A stretch of 42,390 nt of DNA from a virus: IMG/VR virus record IMGVR_UViG_3300026484_000017, positions 1 through 42,390 of that record; one strand, written 5' to 3'. Shown in pieces: positions 8,257 through 15,648 of this stretch; position 1 is the stretch's first letter, and each line of letters begins with the position of its first letter. The notes beneath the pieces are model-generated. The model ran no database searches. It was not told the DNA's origin and saw only the letters and a list, made by a program, of their open reading frames with translations. A program made the translations under genes and the position numbers.

Positions 8257-8916
8257 TTAGAAAACTATATTAGCATAATCCTTAACGATATCTCTCTTCA
8301 CCGAACCATCAGTAGCAGTATCGCCACCACCAACATTTTTCAGATTGGGTTGGTTCAATGTAGAGTTTCCATCACCTATAACTTTACCCTGGTTCAAATA
8401 GTCTGCTACATCATCAAGATATTGCTCAAAACTAATCTCACCCATCTCAAGTCTATTAGTAATTCTAGGAGGAACATCATACTTAATTACTTCATCTGTA
8501 ATAGTTAAGTTAGGATGGCTCGCTTGAAATTCCTTAAGGACTCGAGTTCTATTTTCTAATTCTACTTGTTGTCTGGCAATTCTTTCAGCTTCGGTAAGAG
8601 TTTCTCTATGTTTATTTTGTGCCTCTTTTTCCAGCGTATTAAGTTTTACCCTCCAAGCTTCAGGATTAGAAAATTTTAAATCTTCTAGTTCTGCCTTAGT
8701 AGACTCATCTAATTCAACCTTAGGAGTTGTTAGCTTCTCTAGGACCTCTAGTTTAGCCTTCGCCGCCTTGAGCTCTTGTTGAGATTTAGTATAAGCCCCC
8801 TGAGTGTCTTTATATCTCTTCTCATAATCAACTTGTGGTTGTTTATCATTGGTAGATACATCAGAACCGTTAGGTCTTGAGGTATCATCTGCAATTTGTT
8901 GCTCTGGATTACCCAT
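8257..8916 (-). CDS. Scaffold / capsid assembly protein
   Basis: A 219-residue, highly charged protein predicted to be almost wholly helical. It has a disordered polar start (PEQQIADDTSRPNGSD), a long coiled coil (about 30-130, QQELKAAKAKLEVLEKL, ERIARQQVELENRTRVLKEF), then a compact C-terminal end with basic residues (GSVKRDIVKDYANIVF) of the type that touches the capsid protein. It lies directly before the major capsid gene, the usual place for a scaffold. It shows no protease motif, so it is probably expelled or cut by other means. Confidence 0.8.
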   Translation of the reverse strand: MGNPEQQIADDTSRPNGSDVSTNDKQPQVDYEKRYKDTQGAYTKSQQELKAAKAKLEVLEKLTTPKVELDESTKAELEDLKFSNPEAWRVKLNTLEKEAQNKHRETLTEAERIARQQVELENRTRVLKEFQASHPNLTITDEVIKYDVPPRITNRLEMGEISFEQYLDDVADYLNQGKVIGDGNSTLNQPNLKNVGGGDTATDGSVKRDIVKDYANIVF

Positions 8917-8944
8917 AATTTGTCCTTTAAATTTAATTTACTCT

Positions 8945-8967
8945 ATTATAACATTTCTAATATTAAA
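8945..8967 (-). promoter_or_regulatory. Candidate promoter for scaffold-capsid genes
   Basis: On the minus strand the 57-base gap between the terminase stop and the scaffold start holds TTTAAT (8962-8967), eleven bases, then a perfect TATAAT (8945-8950). This is the same spacing as the other promoters of this genome. There is no good -35 box. Start of transcription would fall near 8938, about 20 bases before the scaffold ATG. Confidence 0.5.
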
Positions 8968-8973
8968 CTAACA

Positions 8974-10602
8974 TTAAATATCAAATCCTTTATTAAGTAA
9001 ATATGTTGATGTTTCAGGTCTAATAGATGTTACATAAATCTCAGTTATGGCTTTATTTTTAATACCCATAGCCATATATCTAAGCATATCTGCTGTATGT
9101 GAGTGCTCATCGTGTACTGGAGTGTCCAAATATACATCAAATTTAGCATCATATTTCTTTCTGTAGTTTTGTATAGCACTAATAATAACTCTACAATCAT
9201 TATGTATAGTCACACTCTTCAAGAATTGTCGGGTTGCCTCTATACCGTCCATAACTCTATGTTTAGTAACTAATACAGGTTTAAATCCTAACTCTTTAAG
9301 TGCAACCCATCTTGTCTTATCAGCTATAAGTTCTCTTACCTTACTATCGTGGGGTACATATGTGGTTCCGTGTACCCAGCCAAACTTTTTATTTAACGCA
9401 TCAAAGATATCCCTATAGTGTTGTAGTCCGTGCCCACTATTCATATACTCCCCTATGATTTTGACACTCTTATCTGGGAACACTTGGAAGAAACCTATAG
9501 CGAATGTATCGTTCATACCAAGGTCAAATGCACTATGAACTAATAGATTAGGGTCATATATGTTATCAGTAGCTATGGTTAGCCCTTCATACTCGTGTCT
9601 ATAATAGGTACCTTCTATACTCTGCTCAAATGCTTCTTCTGCAGTTGTTGGGTACTCTTGTTTCATATCTTCCCCAAGTTCTTCTACCTTACTAACATAC
9701 CACCATTTCTGCCCATCATTAAGTTTAATCTTGAGATGCTTCTCAACCTTATCAAAATATTTATCATGCTCTTCTGATATATCAACTTCATCACTAAGGT
9801 TACAATCGGGATCTTCTACCCAACTAAGGAATATAGCCTGGTAATCAAAAGGCCCAAGATCTTTCTTAAGTTTCTCGTTTTCAGTCGCCTTCTTCCACAT
9901 CTCATAAAACAGCCCAGTTTTACCTTCAGCGGTAGACTCTATCGTAATCTTATTATTTTTACCTACCGCCTGAAATGCACCTGTCTTAAGTTCCTTAGCT
10001 TTCTCTGGGAATTTCTTAGCTATTTTTCCAAGTTCTGATACGTGTAAACCCTGTAGTGTATCACCCCTAAAGTTACCTATTTTAAGTATACTACCGTTGG
10101 AGAACGTCATACCTTTCTGGTTATTACTAATTAGTTTTAAACCTAACAGTTCTTTAATATCAGCATCAAGTTCTTCCCACATCAGTAGTGCCCTCTTAGC
10201 AAGTTTATCTGCCTCATCCTGCCCATATGACTGTATTCCCGCCTGGAAACCGGGAGTAAAGAAACAACTATCTAAATAATAAGCTAGGTATAATGTAGAT
10301 ATCCCTTGCTGTCTACTTTTCAGGATTATCTTCTTACTATGTTTAAACTTAGTTAGTATCTTTTTCTGCGAAGTATTCAGCTTCATTATCTGTTTTACCG
10401 CATCCTTATCTCTTATAGTATAGAGATTATCTAATCTCCACAACTTACTACCTAGTTTAGTATCTATGAACTCCCGCTGTTCTTCAGTAAGGTTCAATTC
10501 CCTCTCATTATAACTCTTCTCAAGTTTCTTTCTAGCTCTTATATCCTGGGGAGTCTCAGGTACGATATCGTGTGGCTGTAATTCTGTATCTCTAGCAGTC
10601 AT
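8974..10602 (-). CDS. terL: Terminase large subunit (packaging ATPase/nuclease)
   Basis: A 542-residue packaging motor protein. The ATPase domain shows a Walker A-type loop KIILKSRQQGISTL (about residues 90-103), with Arg-Gln-Gln variants common in terminases, a Walker B/catalytic Glu region GLHVSELGKIAKKFP (about 184-198) and a coupling motif KITIESTAEG. The C-terminal RNase H-like nuclease has Asp in HSAFDLGMNDTFAIGFFQ (about 357), VPHDSKVRE and a final HDEHSHTADMLRYMAMGI. It overlaps the small subunit by 11 bp. Length and motif order are normal. Whether it cuts by headful or at cos/repeat sites cannot be told from the sequence alone. Confidence 0.93.
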   Translation of the reverse strand: MTARDTELQPHDIVPETPQDIRARKKLEKSYNERELNLTEEQREFIDTKLGSKLWRLDNLYTIRDKDAVKQIMKLNTSQKKILTKFKHSKKIILKSRQQGISTLYLAYYLDSCFFTPGFQAGIQSYGQDEADKLAKRALLMWEELDADIKELLGLKLISNNQKGMTFSNGSILKIGNFRGDTLQGLHVSELGKIAKKFPEKAKELKTGAFQAVGKNNKITIESTAEGKTGLFYEMWKKATENEKLKKDLGPFDYQAIFLSWVEDPDCNLSDEVDISEEHDKYFDKVEKHLKIKLNDGQKWWYVSKVEELGEDMKQEYPTTAEEAFEQSIEGTYYRHEYEGLTIATDNIYDPNLLVHSAFDLGMNDTFAIGFFQVFPDKSVKIIGEYMNSGHGLQHYRDIFDALNKKFGWVHGTTYVPHDSKVRELIADKTRWVALKELGFKPVLVTKHRVMDGIEATRQFLKSVTIHNDCRVIISAIQNYRKKYDAKFDVYLDTPVHDEHSHTADMLRYMAMGIKNKAITEIYVTSIRPETSTYLLNKGFDI

Positions 10603-11071
10603 CTCTAAACCTTTCAGTCAAGTTCTGAACTAATATATTAACCGTAGTACCCTGCCCTTTACCCTCTTTCAGCAGTTCACCCGCCTCTAGGTCCTTAAGC
10701 ACTCCTACCATATCCTTAAACTCTTTAGTAGTAACCTCGTCTGTATTATAATTCTCGAAGAACTGTTTAGTGCTATCAAGTGCCAACTCCTTAGTTTCCT
10801 GTATTGTATCTAACATAGTCTTTGGTTCACCTGAAACTATAATATCCTTATTACCTTTGCTGTGCGCGGGTTTACCTATTGTGTTAGGCCTCTTCTCTAT
10901 GCATATGGGATTTGCAAGTACTACAGTTGCCCGCTTTTCCCATTTCTCAGTACTTCCTAGTTGTTCTTTAGTAATATTATATTTTCTGCATAATTCTTCT
11001 ATAGTTATATTAGAAGTTTCGAATTCGACCTTATAGGCTCGTTTTGTTATTGGGTTCATTATGTTCGCCAT
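10592..11071 (-). CDS. terS: Terminase small subunit
   Basis: A 159-residue protein directly before and overlapping the large subunit. The N-terminus contains a helix-turn-helix-like stretch (NITIEELCRKYNITKEQLGSTEKW, about 21-44) for DNA binding. The centre and C-terminus are helical (TIQETKELALDSTKQFFEN, TTKEFKDMVGVLKDLEAGEL) and end in a basic tail, as in ring-forming small terminases. Start choice: ATG 11069-11071 has AAAGGA about eight bases upstream. It is the first gene of the leftward late block, about 65 bases after a promoter candidate. Confidence 0.8.
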   Translation of the reverse strand: MANIMNPITKRAYKVEFETSNITIEELCRKYNITKEQLGSTEKWEKRATVVLANPICIEKRPNTIGKPAHSKGNKDIIVSGEPKTMLDTIQETKELALDSTKQFFENYNTDEVTTKEFKDMVGVLKDLEAGELLKEGKGQGTTVNILVQNLTERFRDDC

Positions 11072-11106
11072 AGTGGGAGTCCTTTGTACTTATTTATTAA
11101 CCTCTC

Positions 11107-11120
11107 ACTGCTTTAGCAGT
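11107..11120. repeat. Small hairpin in late leader
   Basis: ACTGC-TTTA-GCAGT is a perfect 5-bp stem with a 4-base loop. It lies in the predicted 5' leader of the late transcript, about 36 bases before the terS ATG, and could affect translation or mRNA stability. Confidence 0.5.
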
Positions 11121-11136
11121 AAGTAATTGTTATTGC

Positions 11137-11161
11137 ATTATATCAGAAGAAAGATTAAAGT
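11137..11161 (-). promoter_or_regulatory. Leftward late promoter candidate (shared element)
   Basis: Read on the minus strand: ACTTTAAT (11154-11161), eight bases, TGATATAAT (11137-11145). The same ACTTTAAT-N8-TGATATAAT layout occurs upstream of the plus-strand genes at 15723 and 25292. It lies about 65 bases before terS and is the best candidate to drive the whole late block. It has no TTGACA-like -35 box. Confidence 0.65.
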
Positions 11162-11198
11162 TGGTTTAAATGTTTTGCTTTATATTAATATTCATCCG

Positions 11199-11230
11199 AT
11201 TGCGTAAACGCAATTTATAACTTATAAATT
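11199..11230. promoter_or_regulatory. Two overlapping perfect inverted repeats, possible operator
   Basis: ATTGCG-TAAA-CGCAAT (11199-11214) is a perfect 6-bp inverted repeat. AATTTATAA-C-TTATAAATT (11212-11230) is a perfect 9-bp palindrome with a one-base centre. They share bases 11212-11214, so the two structures exclude each other. Position between the divergent promoters suggests an operator or a switchable hairpin; no binding protein is known. Confidence 0.5.
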
Positions 11231-11284
11231 ACTTTGAATTCGAGGACTGCTTCGATGGTTATAATCACTTCGAAGATTGGCTAT

Positions 11285-11294
11285 GGGGGGGGGG
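11285..11294. repeat. Homopolymeric G10 tract
   Basis: Ten consecutive G in an otherwise AT-rich noncoding region. Such tracts slip during replication and sequencing. It lies about 215-250 bases upstream of the first rightward promoter. Confidence 0.9.
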
Positions 11295-11508
11295 TAACTA
11301 TGGTAAAATACCTTCAGTACTAGCCTTCAAATAACTATAATCTAGACAAATAATTATTATAACTAAATATAATATCTAATTTAATAAGATTTTAATATAA
11401 ATTATGTTATATCGCGGGCGCCTGTACATTATAATGCTATCACCAACAACACTAAAATTCTTAATGCAGACAAATTTCGAAAGTTTTTGCTATTTTCTCT
11501 AAAATCTA

Positions 11509-11537
11509 TTGACATTTAAAAATAAATCAGTTATAAT
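11509..11537 (+). promoter_or_regulatory. Perfect consensus early promoter
   Basis: TTGACA (11509-11514), a 17-base spacer and TATAAT (11532-11537) match the sigma-70 consensus exactly. TTTAAA at 11515-11520 also gives the TTTAAW-N11-TATAAT pattern seen at the other start sites of this phage. Transcription would begin near 11544, leaving a leader of about 75 bases before the 225-residue early gene. The leader holds an inverted repeat AAATTG/CAATTT (11579-11596). Confidence 0.85.
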
Positions 11538-11619
11538 TACACTATCAAAACAACAACTACATATTGTACTTGTTTGTTAAATTGGTATAACAATTTGTTC
11601 AAATATAAGGAGAACACAA

Positions 11620-12297
11620 ATGGCAACTAGAACAAAAAAATTAAATAAATCAGCACAATGGAAACTAATAAATGATACAATTCACGCAGTGATAGACTCT
11701 ACTGATTTGGTAGCTAAAACTAAAAAGGATAATTTATTACTGGAATTAATTGGGGCATTAGAATTTTTAAGACCAAAAACTGGGGGTTCTACAAATTCAA
11801 CTAAAATAAATGATGAGGGATTAGTGTATTGTAATTATTTTGAAACATATTTAGAACCATCAGAATTTAACACTAAACTAAGTAAGCCAAATAAGACAAC
11901 TGGAGAAAGAATTGAGGGTTATAAAGCTAATTGTAAAACTGCCGAAACAATACTTAGAAAAATTAAGGCCCTTAAAGCTAAGGTTACTAAACAAGTTACA
12001 GAGGCATTTAGAGCTAAATATTTAACTGAGGAAGAATTTGATACAATACTAAATAAGCTTGATGAGGTTACATCAACTAAATATGAGACTCTTGAAGATG
12101 TTCCTACAGCTGCTGATGTTGTTGGACTAACTGAGACAATGGTTAGTGAGACTTATGTAGTATATGATACTGATATGGATTTGACTATATTAAGAGGAAC
12201 TGAAGCTGAGTGTCTTGACTTCTTAGAAGATAATGATAGTGACTATTATGAAGTACATACTGAAGCAGATGCTAATAAAATATATGGTACTAAATAA
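11620..12297 (+). CDS. Early protein of unknown function, paralogue of the 18550 gene
   Basis: The 225-residue protein is the first gene behind the strongest promoter, with AAGGAG seven bases before ATG. Residues about 59-84 (STKINDEGLVYCNYFETYL..SEFNT) match residues 44-69 of the protein at 18550-18984 almost position by position, and a Lys-rich helix plus an acidic helix (RAKYLTEEEFDTILNKLDE) follow in both. This copy has a C-terminal extension (about 176-225, TYVVYDTDMDLTILRGTEAE...) of mixed strands and helix that the other lacks. Function is unknown. An early host-takeover or DNA-binding role is possible given the Lys-rich first half. No known family was recognised. Confidence 0.8.
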   Translation: MATRTKKLNKSAQWKLINDTIHAVIDSTDLVAKTKKDNLLLELIGALEFLRPKTGGSTNSTKINDEGLVYCNYFETYLEPSEFNTKLSKPNKTTGERIEGYKANCKTAETILRKIKALKAKVTKQVTEAFRAKYLTEEEFDTILNKLDEVTSTKYETLEDVPTAADVVGLTETMVSETYVVYDTDMDLTILRGTEAECLDFLEDNDSDYYEVHTEADANKIYGTK

Positions 12298-12465
12298 ATA
12301 ATTAATAAATGGTGGGATAACTAATGTTATTCTGCCTATTTTAGCGTTTGCCGTAGTGACAGAATTGTAAATATTATTTATGTTTGACTAATGTTAAATG
12401 TAGTGCCAGGCTGAGCTGCTATAAGAGAATTTAATCTATTACTAATGGTTTACTATTAACTAAGA

Positions 12466-12479
12466 TGTTATCACTGCTT
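12466..12479 (+). repeat. Left arm of 14-bp inverted repeat flanking the iterons
   Basis: TGTTATCACTGCTT here is the exact reverse complement of 12822-12835. The arms lie 342 bases apart and bracket the 9-bp repeats, DnaA box and iterons. The right arm coincides with the degenerate last iteron, so a protein that binds iterons may also bind here in the opposite direction. Confidence 0.8.
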
Positions 12480-12520
12480 GTAGCTATGTTAAATGGCTTA
12501 ATTTTGAGAATTTTATTAAT

Positions 12521-12570
12521 ACAGTAAATACAGTAAATACAAATATACAGTAAATACAGTAAATACAGTA
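12521..12570 (+). repeat. 9-bp direct repeats (ACAGTAAAT)
   Basis: ACAGTAAAT occurs at 12521, 12530, 12547 and 12556, with a partial fifth copy at 12565. Two pairs are spaced exactly 9 bp apart. They form a second repeat family on the left side of the origin, possibly binding sites or a melting aid. Confidence 0.85.
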
Positions 12571-12631
12571 TAAATTTAATACCTCTCTTTTTACGCTGGT
12601 GAATATAAAATGCTGTCTGTATGTGTATATC

Positions 12632-12640
12632 TGTGGATAA
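12632..12640 (-). promoter_or_regulatory. Perfect DnaA box
   Basis: TGTGGATAA on the plus strand is the complement of TTATCCACA, the consensus DnaA-binding site. It lies 14 bases before the first iteron. Joint use of host DnaA and an iteron-binding protein is typical of plasmid-type origins. Confidence 0.75.
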
Positions 12641-12653
12641 TAAAATTCTTGTT

Positions 12654-12834
12654 AAGCAATAACAGAACTAAGGTAATGCCGAAGCAATAACAGAACATCA
12701 ATAAGCAATAACAGAACTAAGGTAATGCCGAAGCAATAACAGAACATTAATAAGCAATAACAGAACTAAGGTAATGCCGAAGCAATAACAGAACATCAAT
12801 AAGCAATAACAGAACATCAATAAGCAGTGATAAC
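12654..12834 (+). repeat. Iteron array: AAGCAATAACAGAAC x7 plus one degenerate copy
   Basis: The 15-bp core starts at 12654, 12682, 12703, 12731, 12752, 12780 and 12801. A degenerate copy (AAGCAGTGATAAC) begins at 12822. Spacing alternates 28, 21, 28, 21, 28, 21 and then 21 bases. The 28-base units carry TAAGGTAATGCCG as filler and the 21-base units ATCAAT or ATTAAT. The strict alternation puts pairs of sites two helical turns apart and suggests dimer or paired binding. Confidence 0.92.
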
Positions 12835-12835
12835 A
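12822..12835 (-). repeat. Right arm of 14-bp inverted repeat flanking the iterons
   Basis: AAGCAGTGATAACA is the exact reverse complement of 12466-12479. It overlaps the degenerate eighth iteron and adjoins the AT-rich tract. Confidence 0.8.
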
Positions 12836-12881
12836 TTTTACTATTTTATTAATTTTTCTATATTTAATAAATTAATCTATA

Positions 12882-12904
12882 TTTAATAATAAATTGGATA
12901 TAAT
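12882..12904 (+). promoter_or_regulatory. Promoter candidate for primase operon
   Basis: TTTAAT (12882-12887), eleven bases, TATAAT (12899-12904), in the very AT-rich tract at the right of the origin. The context TTTAATAAT-N8-TATAAT is shared with the promoters at 15649, 18404 and 25221. Transcription would start about 20 bases before ATG 12932. Confidence 0.6.
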
Positions 12905-12931
12905 ATAAAAATTTCAATTAAAGGCAAATAA

Positions 12932-13255
12932 ATGGAACTAACCAGAGACGAACTAGTAGAAGTATTAACGGAAGATAAAGTAAGCCTAAGCACTTATAAT
13001 TTATCCAATAAGATATATATAAGATTATTCAATTCTAACGAAGAGGAAGCGCATATACCAGCACTATACCCGAGCACCAAAGAATATCGTAATAAACTAA
13101 CTAAATACTCAAATGTAACCAAGAGAAGAGTAGACCAGATAAACGGAGTCCGGGCTAATAATAGGAAGATTGATCTATTAGTTAGTTCAAATGAGAGAAG
13201 AGAGATGGAAGACTTACCTAAACCAGCTTTACCTAAGTCTGCAGAGGAGTTATAA
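12932..13255 (+). CDS. Hypothetical protein, possible origin-binding partner of the primase
   Basis: A 107-residue charged protein with AAAGG before ATG. Residues about 1-75 look mostly helical (ELTRDELVEVLTEDKVSLSTYNLSNKIYIRLF, KEYRNKLTKYSNVTKRRVDQINGVRANN), and the TRDELVEVL...YNLSNKIYIRLF and KYSNVTKRRVDQI segments could form a small helix-turn-helix. The C-terminus is acidic and Pro-rich. It lies just right of the iterons and two bases before the prim-pol/helicase gene, so a role in origin recognition is attractive but unproven. No family was recognised. Codon use (ACG, AGC, CCG) is richer in G/C than in most neighbours. Confidence 0.7.
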   Translation: MELTRDELVEVLTEDKVSLSTYNLSNKIYIRLFNSNEEEAHIPALYPSTKEYRNKLTKYSNVTKRRVDQINGVRANNRKIDLLVSSNERREMEDLPKPALPKSAEEL

Positions 13256-13257
13256 AT

Positions 13258-15639
13258 ATGAAGATTATACCACTGAGCACGCACATAACCAGAGACATAG
13301 AGTCTGGTAATAAGTTATATAACGGTAAGCTTGACCCTAAATATGAGCTATCTGAGCTATCTGATAAGAACACAGCTAAGTATCCTGATCTTACATTGGA
13401 AGAGGCAGCTAGGGAAATGGCGAACAACCCAGGATATGCGATAATGCCGATGGATAACTTGGTAATAATAGATATAGATGACGCTGAGCCATATAACGAG
13501 ATAGTAGATATGTTGGGCCCTCCAGAAGATGAGTATACTTACATAGTTACATCTGATAAGGGATACGCACACTATGTATTTACTCCGACAGAGTACTTTA
13601 ACAATAGTAAGCTTAGGCACACTAGTAGAAAGAAGGTGAGAAAGATAGATGTTCTGCAGGGTAAGTGTTTTACTTGGGGTTATGGGGCTATAAACGAGAC
13701 TAAGCAGGCGCCCGAGGGTAAAGACATAACATACGCACAGCCGATACCCGATATATTAGTTGACTACCTGGTTGAAAGACTTGCTGTGAACTACCAGAAG
13801 AAGAGTTACTCAGATAGTAACTACAATCAGCTATATATAGGTAAGGAATTAATAGCTGCTATAGCATCTACGAGGGAATACCTCACCAATTATAAAGATC
13901 CAGATTTGGGTAGGGCCTGGGAGTTCTTTGGGAACATAGCACAGCATATAACTCCGAATAGGTATAAGGAAGATATGAGGCCAGATTTGTTCCCTGATAG
14001 TTTACCACATACAGTGGATGCTGCTGAGTTTATACAGTCTACAGTAGCTAAATTGTTAAGAGATAGAAGTATATCAGCAGATACTATAATAGACTTACTG
14101 GACTTAATATGTACTAGGTTCTGGAGCAAACCGATAACATATGAGCATATGATGAGCAAGCTTAGTAACTTAACAACACAGAGCTTTGCAGGAATAACAT
14201 ATAACTACGATGAGAACCTACTGAAGCATCCGATGGTTAGTATAAATGGCGGCGGCTTTGGTAAGATATATGTTGATGTAGAAGGTAACTACCACGTAGA
14301 GACACTGACATCACTGGTTAATCTTGGTAGGTTTAAGAGGTTTAGGCTTAACGTGCAGGCTAAAGGGAATAAGTATAATAATAAATTGGTTATAGATAAG
14401 AATGAGGAGTCACTGCTTAAGAACCTGGACCTGATAACAATAGTTGAGGACATAACGAAGCCGAAAGGGCTTAATGATATAGGGGGAGAGATTAAACTAT
14501 ATAATAGTTATAATAAGACCGTATTTCATAACATAATATTAGGTTTAGAGCCTGAGCCAGCTGCTACTGTTGATGAGTTTCCTACATTTATTAAACTAAT
14601 GAGAAACTTGACATACGACCACACAGAGTACGCAGTAGATAGAAAGTTTGTGGTTAATAAGTCACTAATAATTGGGGATGAGGCTACTGAGCAAGATAAG
14701 ATGATAGATAATTTCCTGTTTTTTCTTAGTCAGAAGATGAAGAAGATGATATATAGCCCTCTAATATTCCAGCTTAATGGTGTTGGGGGAATAGGTAAGG
14801 GAGTATTTGTAGATATACTAGCTGCACTATCAGGGGGTAAGTTTAAGTTTAATCTTGCTAAGAGTAATAAGCAGTTTAATGAGCTATCACTAAATAAAAT
14901 GTGGGGACAACAGTCTGAGATACCGGTTACTGAAGAGAATAAAGAAGAACTTAAGGCTGTATCTGGAGATAAAGAGAAGGAGATAGAGGCTAAAGGTATA
15001 TCATCTATTATAGTTCAGAATATTAGAACTGACTTCGTCGAAACTAATAATGATAAGATATTTGATGACCCTAGGAGATTTGTACTATGGCAGAGTTTTA
15101 AGGCTCCTGACTGGAATTATGATAAGACTATACACAATATAACATTAGAACTAAGAAGACTATGTGCTTATTTGAGAGATATAGACCCTAAAGAATATAA
15201 TAGAAGTATACTTACTCATTCTAAATATTGGAATGGGAATCTATTAGAAGATACAAGAAGAGATAGAGAAGATAGTTTTGATTATGGGCACGATACTAAA
15301 CTAGTTAGGTTATTAGGTAGACATAAAGAACTCACGGGTAGAGAGATTAATGATAAACTAATTGAGATACTTGGCAAAGACTACTGGCACGAACTCAAGA
15401 AGGAAACTAATCAGTTGTGGATTATATTATATACTCCTGGAGTTACAGATATGAGAGGGAATGAGTGTACACATACTATAACTGTGAGTATGATGAAGAA
15501 GAAAGGGATACAGACTCAAAGAATAACTAAGAGTAAGAACTATAATAAAGCAGTACATAGAGTTACTATGGAATTGACTAGAGATCAGGCTAAAGATTTT
15601 GAGAATATAGAAGATGATATAGCACTAATAGAAGAATAA
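13258..15639 (+). CDS. Primase-polymerase / SF3 helicase fusion
   Basis: A 793-residue replication protein. The N-terminal archaeo-eukaryotic primase-like (prim-pol) domain shows Asp72-x-Asp74 in NLVIIDIDDAEP, a His105 motif TSDKGYAHYVF and a third acidic site VRKIDVLQGKCFTWGYGA (about residues 129-146). The C-terminal superfamily 3 helicase domain (D5/DUF5906 type) has Walker A NGVGGIGKGVF (about 506-516), a Walker B-like NKMWGQQSEIPVTEEN, and a sensor region ETNNDKIFDDPRRFVLWQS with arginine fingers. It should prime and unwind at the adjacent origin. AGGAG precedes ATG 13258. Its first half uses more CCG, GCG and CTG codons than the last third, a possible sign of mosaic ancestry. Confidence 0.88.
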   Translation: MKIIPLSTHITRDIESGNKLYNGKLDPKYELSELSDKNTAKYPDLTLEEAAREMANNPGYAIMPMDNLVIIDIDDAEPYNEIVDMLGPPEDEYTYIVTSDKGYAHYVFTPTEYFNNSKLRHTSRKKVRKIDVLQGKCFTWGYGAINETKQAPEGKDITYAQPIPDILVDYLVERLAVNYQKKSYSDSNYNQLYIGKELIAAIASTREYLTNYKDPDLGRAWEFFGNIAQHITPNRYKEDMRPDLFPDSLPHTVDAAEFIQSTVAKLLRDRSISADTIIDLLDLICTRFWSKPITYEHMMSKLSNLTTQSFAGITYNYDENLLKHPMVSINGGGFGKIYVDVEGNYHVETLTSLVNLGRFKRFRLNVQAKGNKYNNKLVIDKNEESLLKNLDLITIVEDITKPKGLNDIGGEIKLYNSYNKTVFHNIILGLEPEPAATVDEFPTFIKLMRNLTYDHTEYAVDRKFVVNKSLIIGDEATEQDKMIDNFLFFLSQKMKKMIYSPLIFQLNGVGGIGKGVFVDILAALSGGKFKFNLAKSNKQFNELSLNKMWGQQSEIPVTEENKEELKAVSGDKEKEIEAKGISSIIVQNIRTDFVETNNDKIFDDPRRFVLWQSFKAPDWNYDKTIHNITLELRRLCAYLRDIDPKEYNRSILTHSKYWNGNLLEDTRRDREDSFDYGHDTKLVRLLGRHKELTGREINDKLIEILGKDYWHELKKETNQLWIILYTPGVTDMRGNECTHTITVSMMKKKGIQTQRITKSKNYNKAVHRVTMELTRDQAKDFENIEDDIALIEE

Positions 15640-15648
15640 TTAATTTAT

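Larger units (their letters stand above)
11072..11619. other. Divergent control region between late and early blocks
   Basis: These 548 bases carry no convincing gene. They hold a leftward promoter (11137-11161), two perfect inverted repeats (11199-11214 and 11212-11230), a run of ten G (11285-11294), an AT-rich stretch (11335-11410), the palindrome CATTATAATG at 11427-11436, a GC-rich spot (GCGGGCGCC, about 11413-11422) and a consensus rightward promoter (11509-11537). A 22-residue frame starting at ATG 11255 spans the G run but has only a weak ribosome site. Confidence 0.8.
12298..12931. other. Putative replication origin region
   Basis: These 634 bases have no credible gene. From left to right they hold one arm of a 14-bp inverted repeat (12466-12479), five 9-bp direct repeats (12521-12570), a perfect DnaA box on the minus strand (12632-12640), seven exact 15-bp iterons and one degenerate copy (12654-12834), the second inverted-repeat arm (12822-12835), a very AT-rich tract (12836-12925) and a promoter. 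Iterons, DnaA box and AT-rich tract directly before the primase/helicase genes are the classic parts of an origin. The assignment is inference from that layout. Bases 12298-12465 show nothing clear apart from weak hairpins. Confidence 0.75.

Noticed and set aside
11072-11619. Attachment site or prophage control region
   Set aside because: No integrase, excisionase or CI/Cro pair is present anywhere, so lysogeny is not supported.
12654-12834. CRISPR array
   Set aside because: The 15-bp repeats are separated by fixed, repeated filler and not by unique spacers; the set fits iterons of an origin.
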